A DNA stretch of 64,000 nt from a candidate division Hyd24-12 bacterium UBA6080 (GCA_002436025.1 DIXM01000002.1:682001-746000), one strand, 5' to 3'; shown: positions 51,199-61,029, counted from the first letter of the stretch. Made by a program: numbers and translations. The notes: generated from the letters alone by a model not told the origin.

Positions 51199-52218
51199 AT
51201 GCCAAAAGGTAATGCTTTTCTGAGCAGAACAACTGTTTCAGCAGTGTTGCTGCTTCTGGCAGCAGGGTGCGGCTCAGACGACGCCACAGGTCCCTCCGGT
51301 GAAAACAGTTTCTATCGGCAGGAAATGCGAAGCTTCGTCATGGAGCTATCCTCATGGGCAAAGGGACAGCATCCCGGGTTCATCGTAATACCCCAGAACG
51401 GCCAGGAACTGGTAACCGACAACGGAGACCCCGGGGGCACGCTGCAGATCGCCTATCTGGCTTCAATGGACGCAACCGGCAGGGAGGACATGTTCTATGG
51501 TTACACTTCTGACAATGTCCCCACACCAGCGTCCGAGGCGGAATACCTGCGGGACCTCTGCCTTGTCTGCGAAGAAAACGGCGTTCAGGTGCTGGCTACC
51601 GATTACTGCTGGACTCGGGAGTACGTTGATGACTCCTATCAGACGAATGAACTGTACGGTTTCATATCGTTCGCAGCCGATCAGCGGGAGCTCTACACCA
51701 TTCCCGGTTATCCTGCGGATCCATGGAATGTGAATTCAAATGCAGTTACGAACATTGACCAGGCGGCCAACTTCCTGTATCTGATAAACGGCGACAATTA
51801 CGGAACGAAGCAGCAATTCATCGACGCTGTTTCCCAGACATCCTATGACGTTGTCATAATGGACCTCTTTCATAACGATGAGCAGTTCACTCCCTCTGAC
51901 CTTTACCAGATCCGTGTGAAGAGCGACGGCGGTGAAAGGCTTCTGATCTGCTACATGAGCATCGGTGAAGCCGAGGATTACAGGTATTACTGGGACCCTG
52001 CGTGGAATACACAAAAGCCGTCCTGGCTGGGAAATGAAAACCCGGACTGGCCGGGTAACTACAAGGTTGAATACTGGGACCCTGCGTGGGAGGCAATCAT
52101 CTTCGGCAACGACGAATCCTATCTGCAGAGGATCATCGACACGGGATTTGACGGAGCCTATCTCGACGTCATTGACGCATTCGAGTATTTCGAGAACCTT
52201 TCTGTCCGGAGAAATTGA
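51199..52218 (+). CDS. GH114/TM1410-family putative glycosidase, lipoprotein
   Basis: 339 residues. A lipoprotein signal ends in LLLLAAGCGSD. The rest is a TIM-barrel-like domain of the MJ1477/TM1410 (GH114, endo-alpha-1,4-polygalactosaminidase) family: YDVVIMDLFHND, LLICYMSIGEAEDYRYYW, and TGFDGAYLDVIDAFEYF carry the acidic residues at strand ends. The start ATG 51199 gives the signal directly, with GGAGAGG before it; an in-frame extension to 51073 would hide it. Likely trims galactosamine-rich polysaccharide at the cell surface. Confidence 0.78.
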   Translation: MPKGNAFLSRTTVSAVLLLLAAGCGSDDATGPSGENSFYRQEMRSFVMELSSWAKGQHPGFIVIPQNGQELVTDNGDPGGTLQIAYLASMDATGREDMFYGYTSDNVPTPASEAEYLRDLCLVCEENGVQVLATDYCWTREYVDDSYQTNELYGFISFAADQRELYTIPGYPADPWNVNSNAVTNIDQAANFLYLINGDNYGTKQQFIDAVSQTSYDVVIMDLFHNDEQFTPSDLYQIRVKSDGGERLLICYMSIGEAEDYRYYWDPAWNTQKPSWLGNENPDWPGNYKVEYWDPAWEAIIFGNDESYLQRIIDTGFDGAYLDVIDAFEYFENLSVRRN

Positions 52219-52219
52219 T

Positions 52220-52430
52220 CTATCTCACCAGAATGACCTTTTCCGACGCGGTTAGACCACCGCCCGATATCCTCAGGATGTAAACCCCCGGAGGAAGTGG
52301 CCCTCCCATGTAATCACGATCGTTCCAGTTCAGATCGTGCTGGCCAGTATCCACAGGCAGGGAAAAGGTCTTGAATTCTGGATCGCAGTATCGAGCGCGC
52401 CAGCGTCTTGACCTTTCGGGAAAGTGGAAT
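52220..52430 (-). pseudogene. Decayed 3' end of a secreted protein with C-terminal sorting tail
   Basis: On the minus strand a frame ending at 52220 encodes a typical FlgD/Por-like tail: DLNWNDRDYMGG, LPPGVYILRISGGG, then SEKVILVR and stop. Upstream the frame is closed by a TGA about 75 codons away and has no start codon or export signal, so only the tail remains. It compares with the intact tail of the gene at 52978. Probably the residue of a deleted surface protein. Confidence 0.65.
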
Positions 52431-52467
52431 CATTGTATTAATTGTCGTGCCGGAAGGGAAGCGAACC

Positions 52468-52968
52468 ATGAAAAGGCTGGCTGTGGCTATGGCGGTACTT
52501 GCCGCGGGGTGCGGTAGCACTACCGGTCCGGAAGGGCTGGGAACCCCTCTCGATGTGCTGACCTTGCTCGAAGATGCGTACAGCTACCGGGACCCCGGAC
52601 TGTTCACGTGGGTGCTTCAGGATGGCTATTTTCACAGCATTCCCGAATGCGACTGGGAAGATTACGACGGCGACGGGGTCGTGGATACGGGCTGGAACGC
52701 CGAACTCCAGACAGAGAGGATCCTGTTCTTCTTCATGGGGTGTTCCGAGATAACCCTTTCAATCGATGAGGAAAACGCTTCGGTCGAGTACCTTTCCGCC
52801 GACGAGGCTGTTCTTTCGTTCGACTTCCAGCTCGACTTCACCGGGACCGGCCCCGATTACATCAGCAGCGGGGGAAGCTGGACCCTGCTTGTTTCGTGTG
52901 CGCCGGGTGAGCGCTGGAAACTCCTCGAAGCTTCCGATGCGGACGGTTGGGTGGGCTTCCTGCCCTGA
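52468..52968 (+). CDS. Orphan lipoprotein
   Basis: 166 residues. MKRLAVAMAVLAAGCGST is a lipoprotein signal. The mature part is acidic, with an EF-hand-like DYDGDGVVD stretch, and ends in a small SnoaL/NTF2-like pattern (VLQDGYF, SWTLLVSCAPGERWKLLEA); that fold assignment is tentative. I chose ATG 52468; an extension to 52408 would place 20 odd residues before the signal. Function unknown. Confidence 0.72.
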   Translation: MKRLAVAMAVLAAGCGSTTGPEGLGTPLDVLTLLEDAYSYRDPGLFTWVLQDGYFHSIPECDWEDYDGDGVVDTGWNAELQTERILFFFMGCSEITLSIDEENASVEYLSADEAVLSFDFQLDFTGTGPDYISSGGSWTLLVSCAPGERWKLLEASDADGWVGFLP

Positions 52969-52977
52969 AGCGAAGTG

Positions 52978-54429
52978 TCAGCGGACCAGAACGACTCCGC
53001 GCTGAAGAAGAACACCGGTTGAGGAATCCACAAGAAGGTACACACCGGGAGGAAGATGAAATGCCTCCCTTTCGCCGGGCCTCAGCATGACCTTCCCGAC
53101 AACCCTTCCCGCCGAATCGAGTATCACGGCCTCTCCGCCGGCTATTCCCTGAGCCGTCAAGAAACCTCTCCCCGGACATTCCACGAGGCTGACAGGAACC
53201 TGCGCGGGCACGGGTTCGCTGTACGTTCCGCCGTTCGCCACGGGCCATGAGGTGTGTATGACACAGATCCCCGGACCGGTTGTTCCGGCCATGGCCACGG
53301 CGACAAGGGGAGTGGGGTACTGGTCCGACTCGAAAAGGCACATGGACGAGCCGGGGGAGTTGGGCAACTGGGTCTGGGGGGTCGTTGCCGGTGAGGAGAA
53401 AACGAGGGGAGGGGCGTTGAACGTGCCCGCCGTCAGGGCGGCAAGACGCCACTGGCTGCCGTCGTGGAAGCAGTCCGTCGCAACCGCTGATAGCGGGTAG
53501 CCGTCGTCGTGATAGCCGTTGTCACCACTTATCAGATAGATATGTAAGCTGCCGTAGCACAGCAGGTCCGCCCGGGGCGAATATGATCCTGTGACGTTCC
53601 CGATGAAATTCAGGTTCGGGAAACAGAATTCTTCCTCGCCGGTATCCCAGACAGGCTCCTCGCCGGGAATGTCAACCATCCATGTGCCGGGCAGATACCC
53701 GAAGTGGGAGACGGCAAGACTCGGGACCGGGGAGTCGCAGATATCCATGGTTCCGAAGTAGCAGGTGCTCTGGCCGCATAGCAGTTCACCCGTATAGCCG
53801 TCCATGACCATGACCGACCCGTTCCAGACACTGCCGCGGTCGATGGAATAGCCCATCTCCGACCAGCCGTTGCCGCTTATGTCCGTTTCTGTCACCTTGA
53901 TCCAGGCATCCTGGGTGGAACCGGCCCACTGAAACCACAATTCCTGGCCTGACTGGCCGTCAAGGGCAAAGATCCCGCCCGAGCTCGAGACGGCGTCTTT
54001 CATGGCGAGAACAACAACGTCTCCGGGTTCAGGGCCCACTATACCCTCAACGTACTGCACGACCTTATCCTGCGGAGAGCTCCATATCTGCGCGCCTGTT
54101 GCCCCGCACAGGAGGAATACCCTGGGAGAGCCCGCCTGACCGGCGGCCACCTCGGGCACTCCGTCGAGGTTGACGTCGCCCACGGTTCGCAGACAACCGG
54201 GTCCGGCAACTCCCAGGGCCGATTGATTGCTCCAGATCACCGCTCCTGTGAGGCCGTCGAGACAGTGTATCCCAACCCCCATGCTCTCGAGGGATGCTGT
54301 GAAGATGTCCCCTGTGCCGTCTCCGTTCACGTCTCCCGCACATTGGACGGCGGTGAAGCAACCTTCAGGAAACGCGGTCCAGAGGATTCCCTGGGGGCCG
54401 GATATGATTGCCAGAAGCAGAGCGATCAT
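52978..54429 (-). CDS. Secreted FG-GAP/PQQ-repeat-like protein with sorting tail
   Basis: 483 residues. An N-terminal signal (MIALLLAIIS) is followed by beta-propeller repeats with calcium-loop motifs such as GDVNGDGTGDIFTAS, GDVNLDGVPEVAAG and LDGQSGQELWFQW. The last 80 residues are a FlgD/Por-like tail: GEAVILDSAGRVVGKV, then LPPGVYLLVDSSTG and VVLVR. So it is probably displayed on or released from the cell surface. ATG 54429 has AGGGG upstream. Ligand unknown. It is convergent with the orphan lipoprotein gene. Confidence 0.8.
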   Translation of the reverse strand: MIALLLAIISGPQGILWTAFPEGCFTAVQCAGDVNGDGTGDIFTASLESMGVGIHCLDGLTGAVIWSNQSALGVAGPGCLRTVGDVNLDGVPEVAAGQAGSPRVFLLCGATGAQIWSSPQDKVVQYVEGIVGPEPGDVVVLAMKDAVSSSGGIFALDGQSGQELWFQWAGSTQDAWIKVTETDISGNGWSEMGYSIDRGSVWNGSVMVMDGYTGELLCGQSTCYFGTMDICDSPVPSLAVSHFGYLPGTWMVDIPGEEPVWDTGEEEFCFPNLNFIGNVTGSYSPRADLLCYGSLHIYLISGDNGYHDDGYPLSAVATDCFHDGSQWRLAALTAGTFNAPPLVFSSPATTPQTQLPNSPGSSMCLFESDQYPTPLVAVAMAGTTGPGICVIHTSWPVANGGTYSEPVPAQVPVSLVECPGRGFLTAQGIAGGEAVILDSAGRVVGKVMLRPGEREAFHLPPGVYLLVDSSTGVLLQRGVVLVR

Positions 54430-54545
54430 TTCATTCCCCTTTCGGCCCGAGGATCGATTCCAACCAGAAGTATAACATGGCGTGTACAATAATCCAGATC
54501 GTCAGCATTCTCTGCCCTTGATGGCTGGAGCTGGAGGGCTGATGC

Positions 54546-54573
54546 TTGCTTTTCATTGGCCCGTTTCTATGAT
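54546..54573 (+). promoter_or_regulatory. Candidate promoter of the ZIP gene
   Basis: TTGCTT (54546-54551) and TATGAT (54568-54573), 16-base spacer, about 135 bases before the ZIP start. The leader between shows nothing I can name. Confidence 0.4.
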
Positions 54574-54707
54574 ATGGCAGTAATGTAATTGAATGGAAAC
54601 GAGTTAGCCTGTTGTCCATTCTGCCAGTCCATCTTTTGGTATCTTCAGGGAATCGCCCGAAGGATCGGAAGCGGTCTCCCTGTGAAAAGACTGAGTGCTG
54701 GAGATAA

Positions 54708-55523
54708 ATGATCGATTTCTTCCTGCAGAGCGGGCCTGTCGTTCAGGCACTTGTGGCCACCCTGTTCACCTGGGGAGTTACGGCCCTGGGCGCCGGGCTT
54801 GTTTTCTTCACCCGAACGGTCAGGGCAAGGGTCCTTGATTCGATGCTGGGGTTTGCCGCAGGCGTAATGATAGCCGCCAGTTTCTGGTCATTGCTGGCGC
54901 CCGGCATTGAAATGGCCGAACAGATGGGGCAAACGGCCTGGCTCACGGCCGTGATCGGATTCATGGCGGGCGGGCTTTTCATGAGGCTCAGCGACCGTAT
55001 CCTTCCGCACCTTCACCCGGGTATGGGAATGGAGAGCAGCGAGGGCATAAAGACGTCATGGCGGAGAAGCACGCTGCTGGTGCTGGCGATAACGCTGCAC
55101 AACATCCCCGAGGGGCTTGCCGTGGGCGTTGCCTTTGGCGCGGTTTCGGCCGGTCTTCCATCAGCCACGCTGGGTGGGGCGATTGCGCTGGCCATCGGAA
55201 TAGGCCTTCAGAACTTTCCCGAGGGGGCTGCCGTGTCACTGCCGCTACGGCGGGATGGGATGGGAAGGGGCAAAAGCTTCCTGGCGGGGCAGGCATCCGG
55301 TATCGTGGAACCGGTGGCGGGCGTTTGCGGCGCCGCATTCGTCCTTCACATGCAGGAGATACTGCCCTACGCACTGTGCTTTGCCGCGGGAGCAATGATC
55401 TTCGTTGTCGTGGAGGAACTCATCCCTGAATCCCAGCGTACACCGGCGAACATTGACATGGTTACGATTACCACACTGGCCGGTTTTGCCGTGATGATGA
55501 TGCTGGATGTGGCGCTGGGATGA
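54708..55523 (+). CDS. ZIP-family metal transporter (GufA/ZupT-like)
   Basis: 271 residues with eight helices. TLHNIPEGLAVGVAFGA (helix 4) and LQNFPEGAAVSLPLR (helix 5) carry the His/Glu metal sites of ZIP transporters. The cytoplasmic loop has HLHPGMGME. Likely takes up zinc or another divalent metal. ATG follows a GGAG site. Single gene. Confidence 0.9.
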   Translation: MIDFFLQSGPVVQALVATLFTWGVTALGAGLVFFTRTVRARVLDSMLGFAAGVMIAASFWSLLAPGIEMAEQMGQTAWLTAVIGFMAGGLFMRLSDRILPHLHPGMGMESSEGIKTSWRRSTLLVLAITLHNIPEGLAVGVAFGAVSAGLPSATLGGAIALAIGIGLQNFPEGAAVSLPLRRDGMGRGKSFLAGQASGIVEPVAGVCGAAFVLHMQEILPYALCFAAGAMIFVVVEELIPESQRTPANIDMVTITTLAGFAVMMMLDVALG

Positions 55524-55694
55524 TGGCGGTGCTGTCGATTCGAAGTGACGCCCGGTAAGCCTCTCTAACCCGAGTAAGACGGTTTTTCGCGCATTGCCCC
55601 TGGTTGTCCGGGAAGAATGCATGCCTGGCGTTATGAAATTCCTAACAATCAAGTCATTCAAGCGCCTCTGTTTTTTCAGGAGTTGACTAAGAGC

Positions 55695-55723
55695 TTACAA
55701 TTGTTTATCATTGTTTCTATAGT
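55695..55723 (+). promoter_or_regulatory. Promoter of the B12 radical SAM gene
   Basis: TTACAA (55695-55700) and TATAGT (55718-55723) with a 17-base spacer in a strikingly AT-rich patch. Transcription would begin about 18 bases before the predicted CUG start. Confidence 0.6.
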
Positions 55724-55748
55724 AAATATAAAATGAAGGAATGACAAA

Positions 55749-57221
55749 CTGAATATTCTACTCATTTATCCTGTGTTTGCAGACACATTCTGGGGCCTTA
55801 AGCACGCGCTCAAGTTCGTTCACAAGAAGACCGGAACGCCCCCGCTGGGGCTGATAACCGTTGCCGCCATGCTTCCTGCGGACTGGAATCTCAGGCTTCT
55901 TGACCTGAACGTAACCGTTCTTTCCGATGATGACATCGTCTGGGCCGATTTCGCCTTCGTGAGCGCAATGGTCATCCAGCGGGACGACACCCACCGCGTG
56001 ATCGACCGGTGCAAGGCTGCCGGGCTTACCGTGGTGGCCGGAGGCCCCCTTTTCACCGGAGAGCACCCGACATTTCCCGGAGTGGACCACTTCGTGCTGA
56101 ACGAGGCGGAGATAACACTGCCCCTGTTCCTCGAAGACCTGGCGCGCGGGAACCCCCAACCAATCTATACCACAACGCAGTTCCCCGACATTCAGAAAAC
56201 CCCTGCGCCCCGATGGGATCTGGTGGACATGAAGCACTACGCGACCATGAACATCCAGTTTTCCAGGGGGTGCCCGTTCAACTGCGAATTCTGCAGCATT
56301 ACCTCAATGTTCGGGAGGGTTCCCAGAACAAAGACATCGGACCAGCTCATTACCGAGCTTGACATCCTGTACGGCCTTGGATGGCGGGGGGCGGTTTTCG
56401 TGGTGGATGACAATTTCATAGGCAACGCCCGAGAGCTGAAGGAAGATGTTCTGCCCGCGTTGATCCGCTGGCGTCGTGATAAAAGGGGAATACCCTTCAA
56501 CACCGAAGTCTCCATCAACCTCTCCGATGATGACCTGCTTATGGGGCTCATGGTCGAAGCCGGCTTCAACACCGTGTTCGTGGGGATCGAAACCCCCAGT
56601 GAGGATGGTCTCGCCGAGTGCAGCAAGAACCAGAACCGTGGACGCGACCTTCTTGCGAGCGTGAAACGGCTGCAGAGGGCGGGGTTGGAAGTACAGGGTG
56701 GTTTCATCCTGGGATTTGACACCGACACGCCGAGCATCTTTCAGCAGCAGATAGACTTCATCGCCCACAGCGGTGTTGTCACCGCCATGGTCGGCCTGCT
56801 CCAGGCACCCTACGGGACCAAGCTTTATCGAAGGATGGAGAAGGAGGGAAGGCTCAACACCGAGATGTCGGGAGACAACTCCGACGGCTCGACGAACATC
56901 GTCACTCTGATGGATCCCGGCGTTCTTCACGAGGGCTACAGGCATGTGCTGACGCATATCTACTCGCCCAGGGTCTATTACGACAGGGTGATAAGCTTTC
57001 TTCGGGAATTGCAGCCACCAAAAGTCGGGGTTCGAAGGGACCGTTCCAACATGATGGCGTTCTTCAGGTCAATTCTCAGGCTGGGCATCATCGGACCCGA
57101 GAGGTTTCAGTACTGGCGGCTCTGGTTCTGGACCCTCACCCACAAGCCCAGGCTCTTTCCCCAGGCAATCTCACTGGCTATCTACGGCCATCACTTCCGG
57201 ATCGTGAGCGAGTCTTCGTAA
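55749..57221 (+). CDS. B12-binding radical SAM protein (DUF4070 type), probable CUG start
   Basis: 490 residues. The family usually starts with MNILLIYP...DTFW; here that exact sequence is encoded from CTG at 55749, with GAAGGAA 7 bases upstream. The nearest standard start, GTG 55773, would delete the first beta strand. The cobalamin-binding half is followed by FSRGCPFNCEFCSITSMFG (CxxxCxxC near residue 180) and the C-terminal DUF4070. Relatives include the hopanoid methylase HpnP type, but the substrate is unknown here. Convergent with the histidine kinase. Confidence 0.82.
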   Translation: MNILLIYPVFADTFWGLKHALKFVHKKTGTPPLGLITVAAMLPADWNLRLLDLNVTVLSDDDIVWADFAFVSAMVIQRDDTHRVIDRCKAAGLTVVAGGPLFTGEHPTFPGVDHFVLNEAEITLPLFLEDLARGNPQPIYTTTQFPDIQKTPAPRWDLVDMKHYATMNIQFSRGCPFNCEFCSITSMFGRVPRTKTSDQLITELDILYGLGWRGAVFVVDDNFIGNARELKEDVLPALIRWRRDKRGIPFNTEVSINLSDDDLLMGLMVEAGFNTVFVGIETPSEDGLAECSKNQNRGRDLLASVKRLQRAGLEVQGGFILGFDTDTPSIFQQQIDFIAHSGVVTAMVGLLQAPYGTKLYRRMEKEGRLNTEMSGDNSDGSTNIVTLMDPGVLHEGYRHVLTHIYSPRVYYDRVISFLRELQPPKVGVRRDRSNMMAFFRSILRLGIIGPERFQYWRLWFWTLTHKPRLFPQAISLAIYGHHFRIVSESS

Positions 57222-57412
57222 GACGCCTTCGCCAAAAAACACTGAGATGGTCATGCCCGGGTCTTACGCAAAGGCCTCGTGGCTGGATCGGTCAGGATTT
57301 CCACGGTCACAATGAGTCTGACAGTCCTTGATACCACTTACATGCCCGGGATGACACCTGACTGGAAACCCCTCATCGACCGTGATTACATAAACGTTAT
57401 CTGACGTTCACA

Positions 57413-60400
57413 TCATTCATCGCCGGAGTGCTCTAGCGGGGGATCTGAAAGGGCTGCCCTTACCGCCCTGGCAAGAACATCGATGGGAAAGGGCTTCTGA
57501 AGGAAGTGGATGCCGGGGTCAATTATGCCCCGGTGAAGAATGGCGTCGGCGGTGTATCCTGACATGTAAAGCAACCTCAGACCGGGTCTGATGGCTTCGA
57601 GTGCGCTGCAAAGCTCACTGCCGTTCATGCCCGGCATCACGACATCGGTCATGACCAGGTGTATCTCACCCTCATGGTCCCGGAACAGACCGATGGCTTC
57701 CTCAGGTGCTCCGGCTGAGATCACGGAATAACCAAGGCTTTCCAGCATTGAGGCGCCCAGAGACAGAAGCGAAGGCTCGTCCTCAACAAGGAGGATGGTC
57801 TCGGTTCCGGTGAGGTTTTCGGGTGCTCGCACGGTTGGAGGCTCAGTGATCCTTTCTCCGAAAAAACCGGGCAGGAAGATGCTGATGGTGGTTCCGTGTC
57901 CCGGTTCGGTGTACAACTGGATGAAACCGTTGTTCTGTTTGACGATCCCGTACACGGTGGACAACCCCAGACCGGTGCCCTTGCCGAGTTCCTTCGTGGT
58001 GAAGAAGGGTTCGAAGACCTGGCTCGCCGTTTCGGCATTCATGCCATGGCCGTCGTCGGTCACCGTCAGCACCGTGAACTTTCCGGGCACGAAACCCCTG
58101 TGGGTCAAACAGTAGTTCTCGTCGACCTCCTGACGGGTGGTTTCCACAGTAACCTTTCCCTTCTCCCTTATGGCGTCACGGGAGTTTATCAGCAGGTTGA
58201 TAAGGATCTGGCTGAGCTGGGTGGGGTCGAGGTTAACCGGCCATGGATCTGCACACGGCAGCCAGAGCAGGTCGATGTCTTCCCCCAGAAGCCGCTGGAG
58301 CATTCTCATCATGTCGACCACCGCTGCGTTCAAGTCCAGTACCCGTGGGCTTATGCTTTGCTTTCTGGCGAATGCCAACAGCTGAGAGACAAGCTCAACC
58401 GAGCGCCCTCCAGCCCTTCTGATCTCCTCAAGGTGGTGTTGCAGCGCTTCGGTAACAGAGGGCTCGGCCATTGCCATTTCAATGTTCCCCATGATTATGC
58501 TGAGCATGTTGTTGAAGTCGTGAGCTATGCCTCCCGCAAGCCGACCCACCGCCTCAAGCTTCTGTATCTGGTTGATCTGGGTCTCCATCTCGAGCCGCTT
58601 GGTTTCGGCCTTTGCCTGTTCGGTGATGTCGACCGCCATCTCGAAGCGGACCTGCCTTCCGTCGGGCCATTGGATCAGCCTGTCCACGATGTGGAAGGTC
58701 CTCCCGATACTGGGGTTCTCAAAATCCCACCCGTACGGCTGGCCGGCCAGGGTCCTCAGGATGCTGTTGGTGCAGAAGGGGCACGGCTCTTCCCTGTCCT
58801 GAAGCACCCTGTAGCAGGTCTTGCCGGTAAGGGTGGTTCTGAACAGGTCCTGTATCGCCCTGTTCGCGAAGAGGATCTCGTACGTGTCCATGTCCGCGAT
58901 ATAGATGGCCTGGTCGATGCTGTCGAAGATCGACATGAGCTGGGCATGTTCGCGGTGCACGGCTTCCGCCGCCCTCCTGCGCTCGGAGATGTCGCGGGTG
59001 GTTGCGAGGATGCCGTTCGGTTTTCCGTTCCCATCCCGCATGAATGAAAGCCCTGATTCAACCCATCTGATCTCCCCGGACTTTGTGACCAGCTTAAGCT
59101 CCAGATTTCTCGCCCTGTCGGATCTGGCCGTGCCGGCCTTTTCAAATTCAAGTTCTTCGGCCACTGCTTGTCGCATGTATCTGAAGGATTCAGGGTCAAG
59201 AAGCTTCTGCATGGGTGTTTCGTAGGCTTCGTGCAGCGAGTATCCGGTGAGGTTTGTGACGGAAGGGCTCACGTATGATGCCACCAGGTCAAGGTCCATC
59301 AGTGAGATAACATCGGCCATGTTCTCCGCTATCAGCCTGTATCGGGTTTCGCTGTTGGCGAGTTCGGCGGTGCGTGCTCTCACCTCCTGTTCAAGCGTGG
59401 TTTCCCTTCGGATCCGGGAGATAACAAGGGCACAGAGCAGGGCTGTTATCGCTGAACCGACCCCAAGGGTAAGAAGGAAGACCCCTCCCGCCGTTCCCGC
59501 AGCGAAGTCGGGGCCGGGGCGAAGAACCAGCGCAAAAGTCTCTCCAAAGGCAAAGACAGGGTGGACTGAAAAGATTTCCGACTGGATCTCGGAGGTGAAG
59601 CTGGCATCGGAATGTTCAATGTGTGCATCGGAACTGGAGAATGCCAGCAACTCGGGTGGACTGCTGACCGAAAGCCTGTACAGGTGCACCGTGCATAAAA
59701 ATGCTCCAAGTGTTCCGTAGGTTTCGGGTGGTGAGAGAAGCCTGTCGAGGTCAAGGATCATCGCGGCGAAGCCCCGGCTGTCCGCACTGTTCCGGGTGTG
59801 CTGGAAGACAACCGCCCCCGTCCCACCGCCCTCCAGCGTGAACGGCTCGGTCATTGTCGTGAGCCCGGTGCTCATTGCTCTGTTCATGGCCTCGTGCATC
59901 GCTGGGTTCAGTCCCAGGTTCTCGCCTTCGGAGAAACAGCGCGGTACGTTTACGGTCTGCCTTTCCACGATGAACATGGTGTCGGTCGAAGCTGAATGTG
60001 ATGAGACCGCATCGGATCCGGAGGTAACCATGGAGACCCAGGCCAGAGCGATCACTCCCGGTCTGTCCGTGAGGGATTCGGTGAAATGCTGGAACTCCTG
60101 ATCCAAAACCTGTTCAGAATTCTGGTATAGCCCTGCCAGCGAACCAAGGACCGAGTTTTTCAGGTGAGTGAGATTGTTCCTCGTCCAATCCGCGTGGGAC
60201 CGCGCTATTCGATTGAACTCGAGCCTTTCACCGGTTCTGGTTTCACTCTCAAGGGTGAAGCCGACGAGAAGGGTGAGGGTTACCCCCAGTAATCCCACGA
60301 GGATCACTTCCGTGTGGCGCAGCAGACCCCAGCGGGCTTCAGGAAGGCTTTTCCTGCGATTCATGGCAACCCGCCCCAGAACGATGAGGAGCGCCGGGAT

Positions 60401-61003
60401 GAGCGAAAGGAGCAGGGCTTCCAGCCTGGCACGGGACGTCGCCTTGAGCCAGAGAACGGCTTCCTCATCGAGCCCCACTACCATCAGCACACTCCCCGTA
60501 GCCGGGTCGAAGACAGGGGCGGAGGCCGAAACGAAGGTTCCGAATTCGTCGGTGTAGGGACCCAGGGTGAATGCCTCGCCCGTGCTGAAGATCTCGAAAT
60601 CCCTCTCGGGGGGGTTCTCGTAGACCTGGCCAGGCAATCCCTCGCCCAGGGGTTCATCCGATTCATAGGATTCAGGACCGAACAGCAGCGAACCGTCCCG
60701 CAGGGCCATGGTCCATATGCCCCTGAAGTCGGAAACGCTCTGGTAGGCCTTTATCTGGGAATCGAGCCTCTTGAACTGCGCAAGACCCGTATCTGAAGGC
60801 GCAAAGGCAAGGGAAGAGACCAGGTGGGGATTGATGCTTCGGGAGAGGGAAAGGGCTTCATCGAGCATCTCGGATCGCATGGCACTGTCTGTGCTGTGTC
60901 CCCGCCAGCTGACGGCAAGGAACACTGCTGCGATGTAGAGCAGCAGAAGCAGAAGGTTGCCCGCAATCCCGATCCCAGGGAAACGCCCGAGCCAGTTCTT
61001 CAT
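57413..61003 (-). CDS. Hybrid sensor histidine kinase/response regulator
   Basis: 1196 residues. Helix 1 (about 13-32), an extracytoplasmic sensor, helix near 210-240, a CHASE-like second sensor, and a helix near 530-550. Two PAS domains follow (SETRYRLIAENMADVISLMD; then SIFDSIDQAIYIADM with CPFC). The kinase core has GGIAHDFNNMLSIIMG (phospho-His) and GKGTGLGLSTVYGIVKQ (ATP lid). A receiver ends the protein: ETILLVEDEPSLL and MTDVVMPGMNG (phospho-Asp). I chose ATG 61003; ATG 61048 or 61072 would add up to 23 polar residues. No output gene is nearby. Confidence 0.9.
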   Translation of the reverse strand: MKNWLGRFPGIGIAGNLLLLLLYIAAVFLAVSWRGHSTDSAMRSEMLDEALSLSRSINPHLVSSLAFAPSDTGLAQFKRLDSQIKAYQSVSDFRGIWTMALRDGSLLFGPESYESDEPLGEGLPGQVYENPPERDFEIFSTGEAFTLGPYTDEFGTFVSASAPVFDPATGSVLMVVGLDEEAVLWLKATSRARLEALLLSLIPALLIVLGRVAMNRRKSLPEARWGLLRHTEVILVGLLGVTLTLLVGFTLESETRTGERLEFNRIARSHADWTRNNLTHLKNSVLGSLAGLYQNSEQVLDQEFQHFTESLTDRPGVIALAWVSMVTSGSDAVSSHSASTDTMFIVERQTVNVPRCFSEGENLGLNPAMHEAMNRAMSTGLTTMTEPFTLEGGGTGAVVFQHTRNSADSRGFAAMILDLDRLLSPPETYGTLGAFLCTVHLYRLSVSSPPELLAFSSSDAHIEHSDASFTSEIQSEIFSVHPVFAFGETFALVLRPGPDFAAGTAGGVFLLTLGVGSAITALLCALVISRIRRETTLEQEVRARTAELANSETRYRLIAENMADVISLMDLDLVASYVSPSVTNLTGYSLHEAYETPMQKLLDPESFRYMRQAVAEELEFEKAGTARSDRARNLELKLVTKSGEIRWVESGLSFMRDGNGKPNGILATTRDISERRRAAEAVHREHAQLMSIFDSIDQAIYIADMDTYEILFANRAIQDLFRTTLTGKTCYRVLQDREEPCPFCTNSILRTLAGQPYGWDFENPSIGRTFHIVDRLIQWPDGRQVRFEMAVDITEQAKAETKRLEMETQINQIQKLEAVGRLAGGIAHDFNNMLSIIMGNIEMAMAEPSVTEALQHHLEEIRRAGGRSVELVSQLLAFARKQSISPRVLDLNAAVVDMMRMLQRLLGEDIDLLWLPCADPWPVNLDPTQLSQILINLLINSRDAIREKGKVTVETTRQEVDENYCLTHRGFVPGKFTVLTVTDDGHGMNAETASQVFEPFFTTKELGKGTGLGLSTVYGIVKQNNGFIQLYTEPGHGTTISIFLPGFFGERITEPPTVRAPENLTGTETILLVEDEPSLLSLGASMLESLGYSVISAGAPEEAIGLFRDHEGEIHLVMTDVVMPGMNGSELCSALEAIRPGLRLLYMSGYTADAILHRGIIDPGIHFLQKPFPIDVLARAVRAALSDPPLEHSGDE

Positions 61004-61029
61004 ATCCCCCTGCCCCGATGTGAAGGCTT

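Noticed and set aside
57222..57412. Repeated CATGCCCGGG at 57252 and 57341 as a mobile-element or terminator signal
   Set aside because: Two copies of a short GC-rich word with no dyad pairing to a T run, no target duplication and no transposase.
57896..59047. 383-codon plus-strand open frame inside the histidine kinase
   Set aside because: Antisense shadow; low-complexity His/Val/Asp-rich translation, no start signals.
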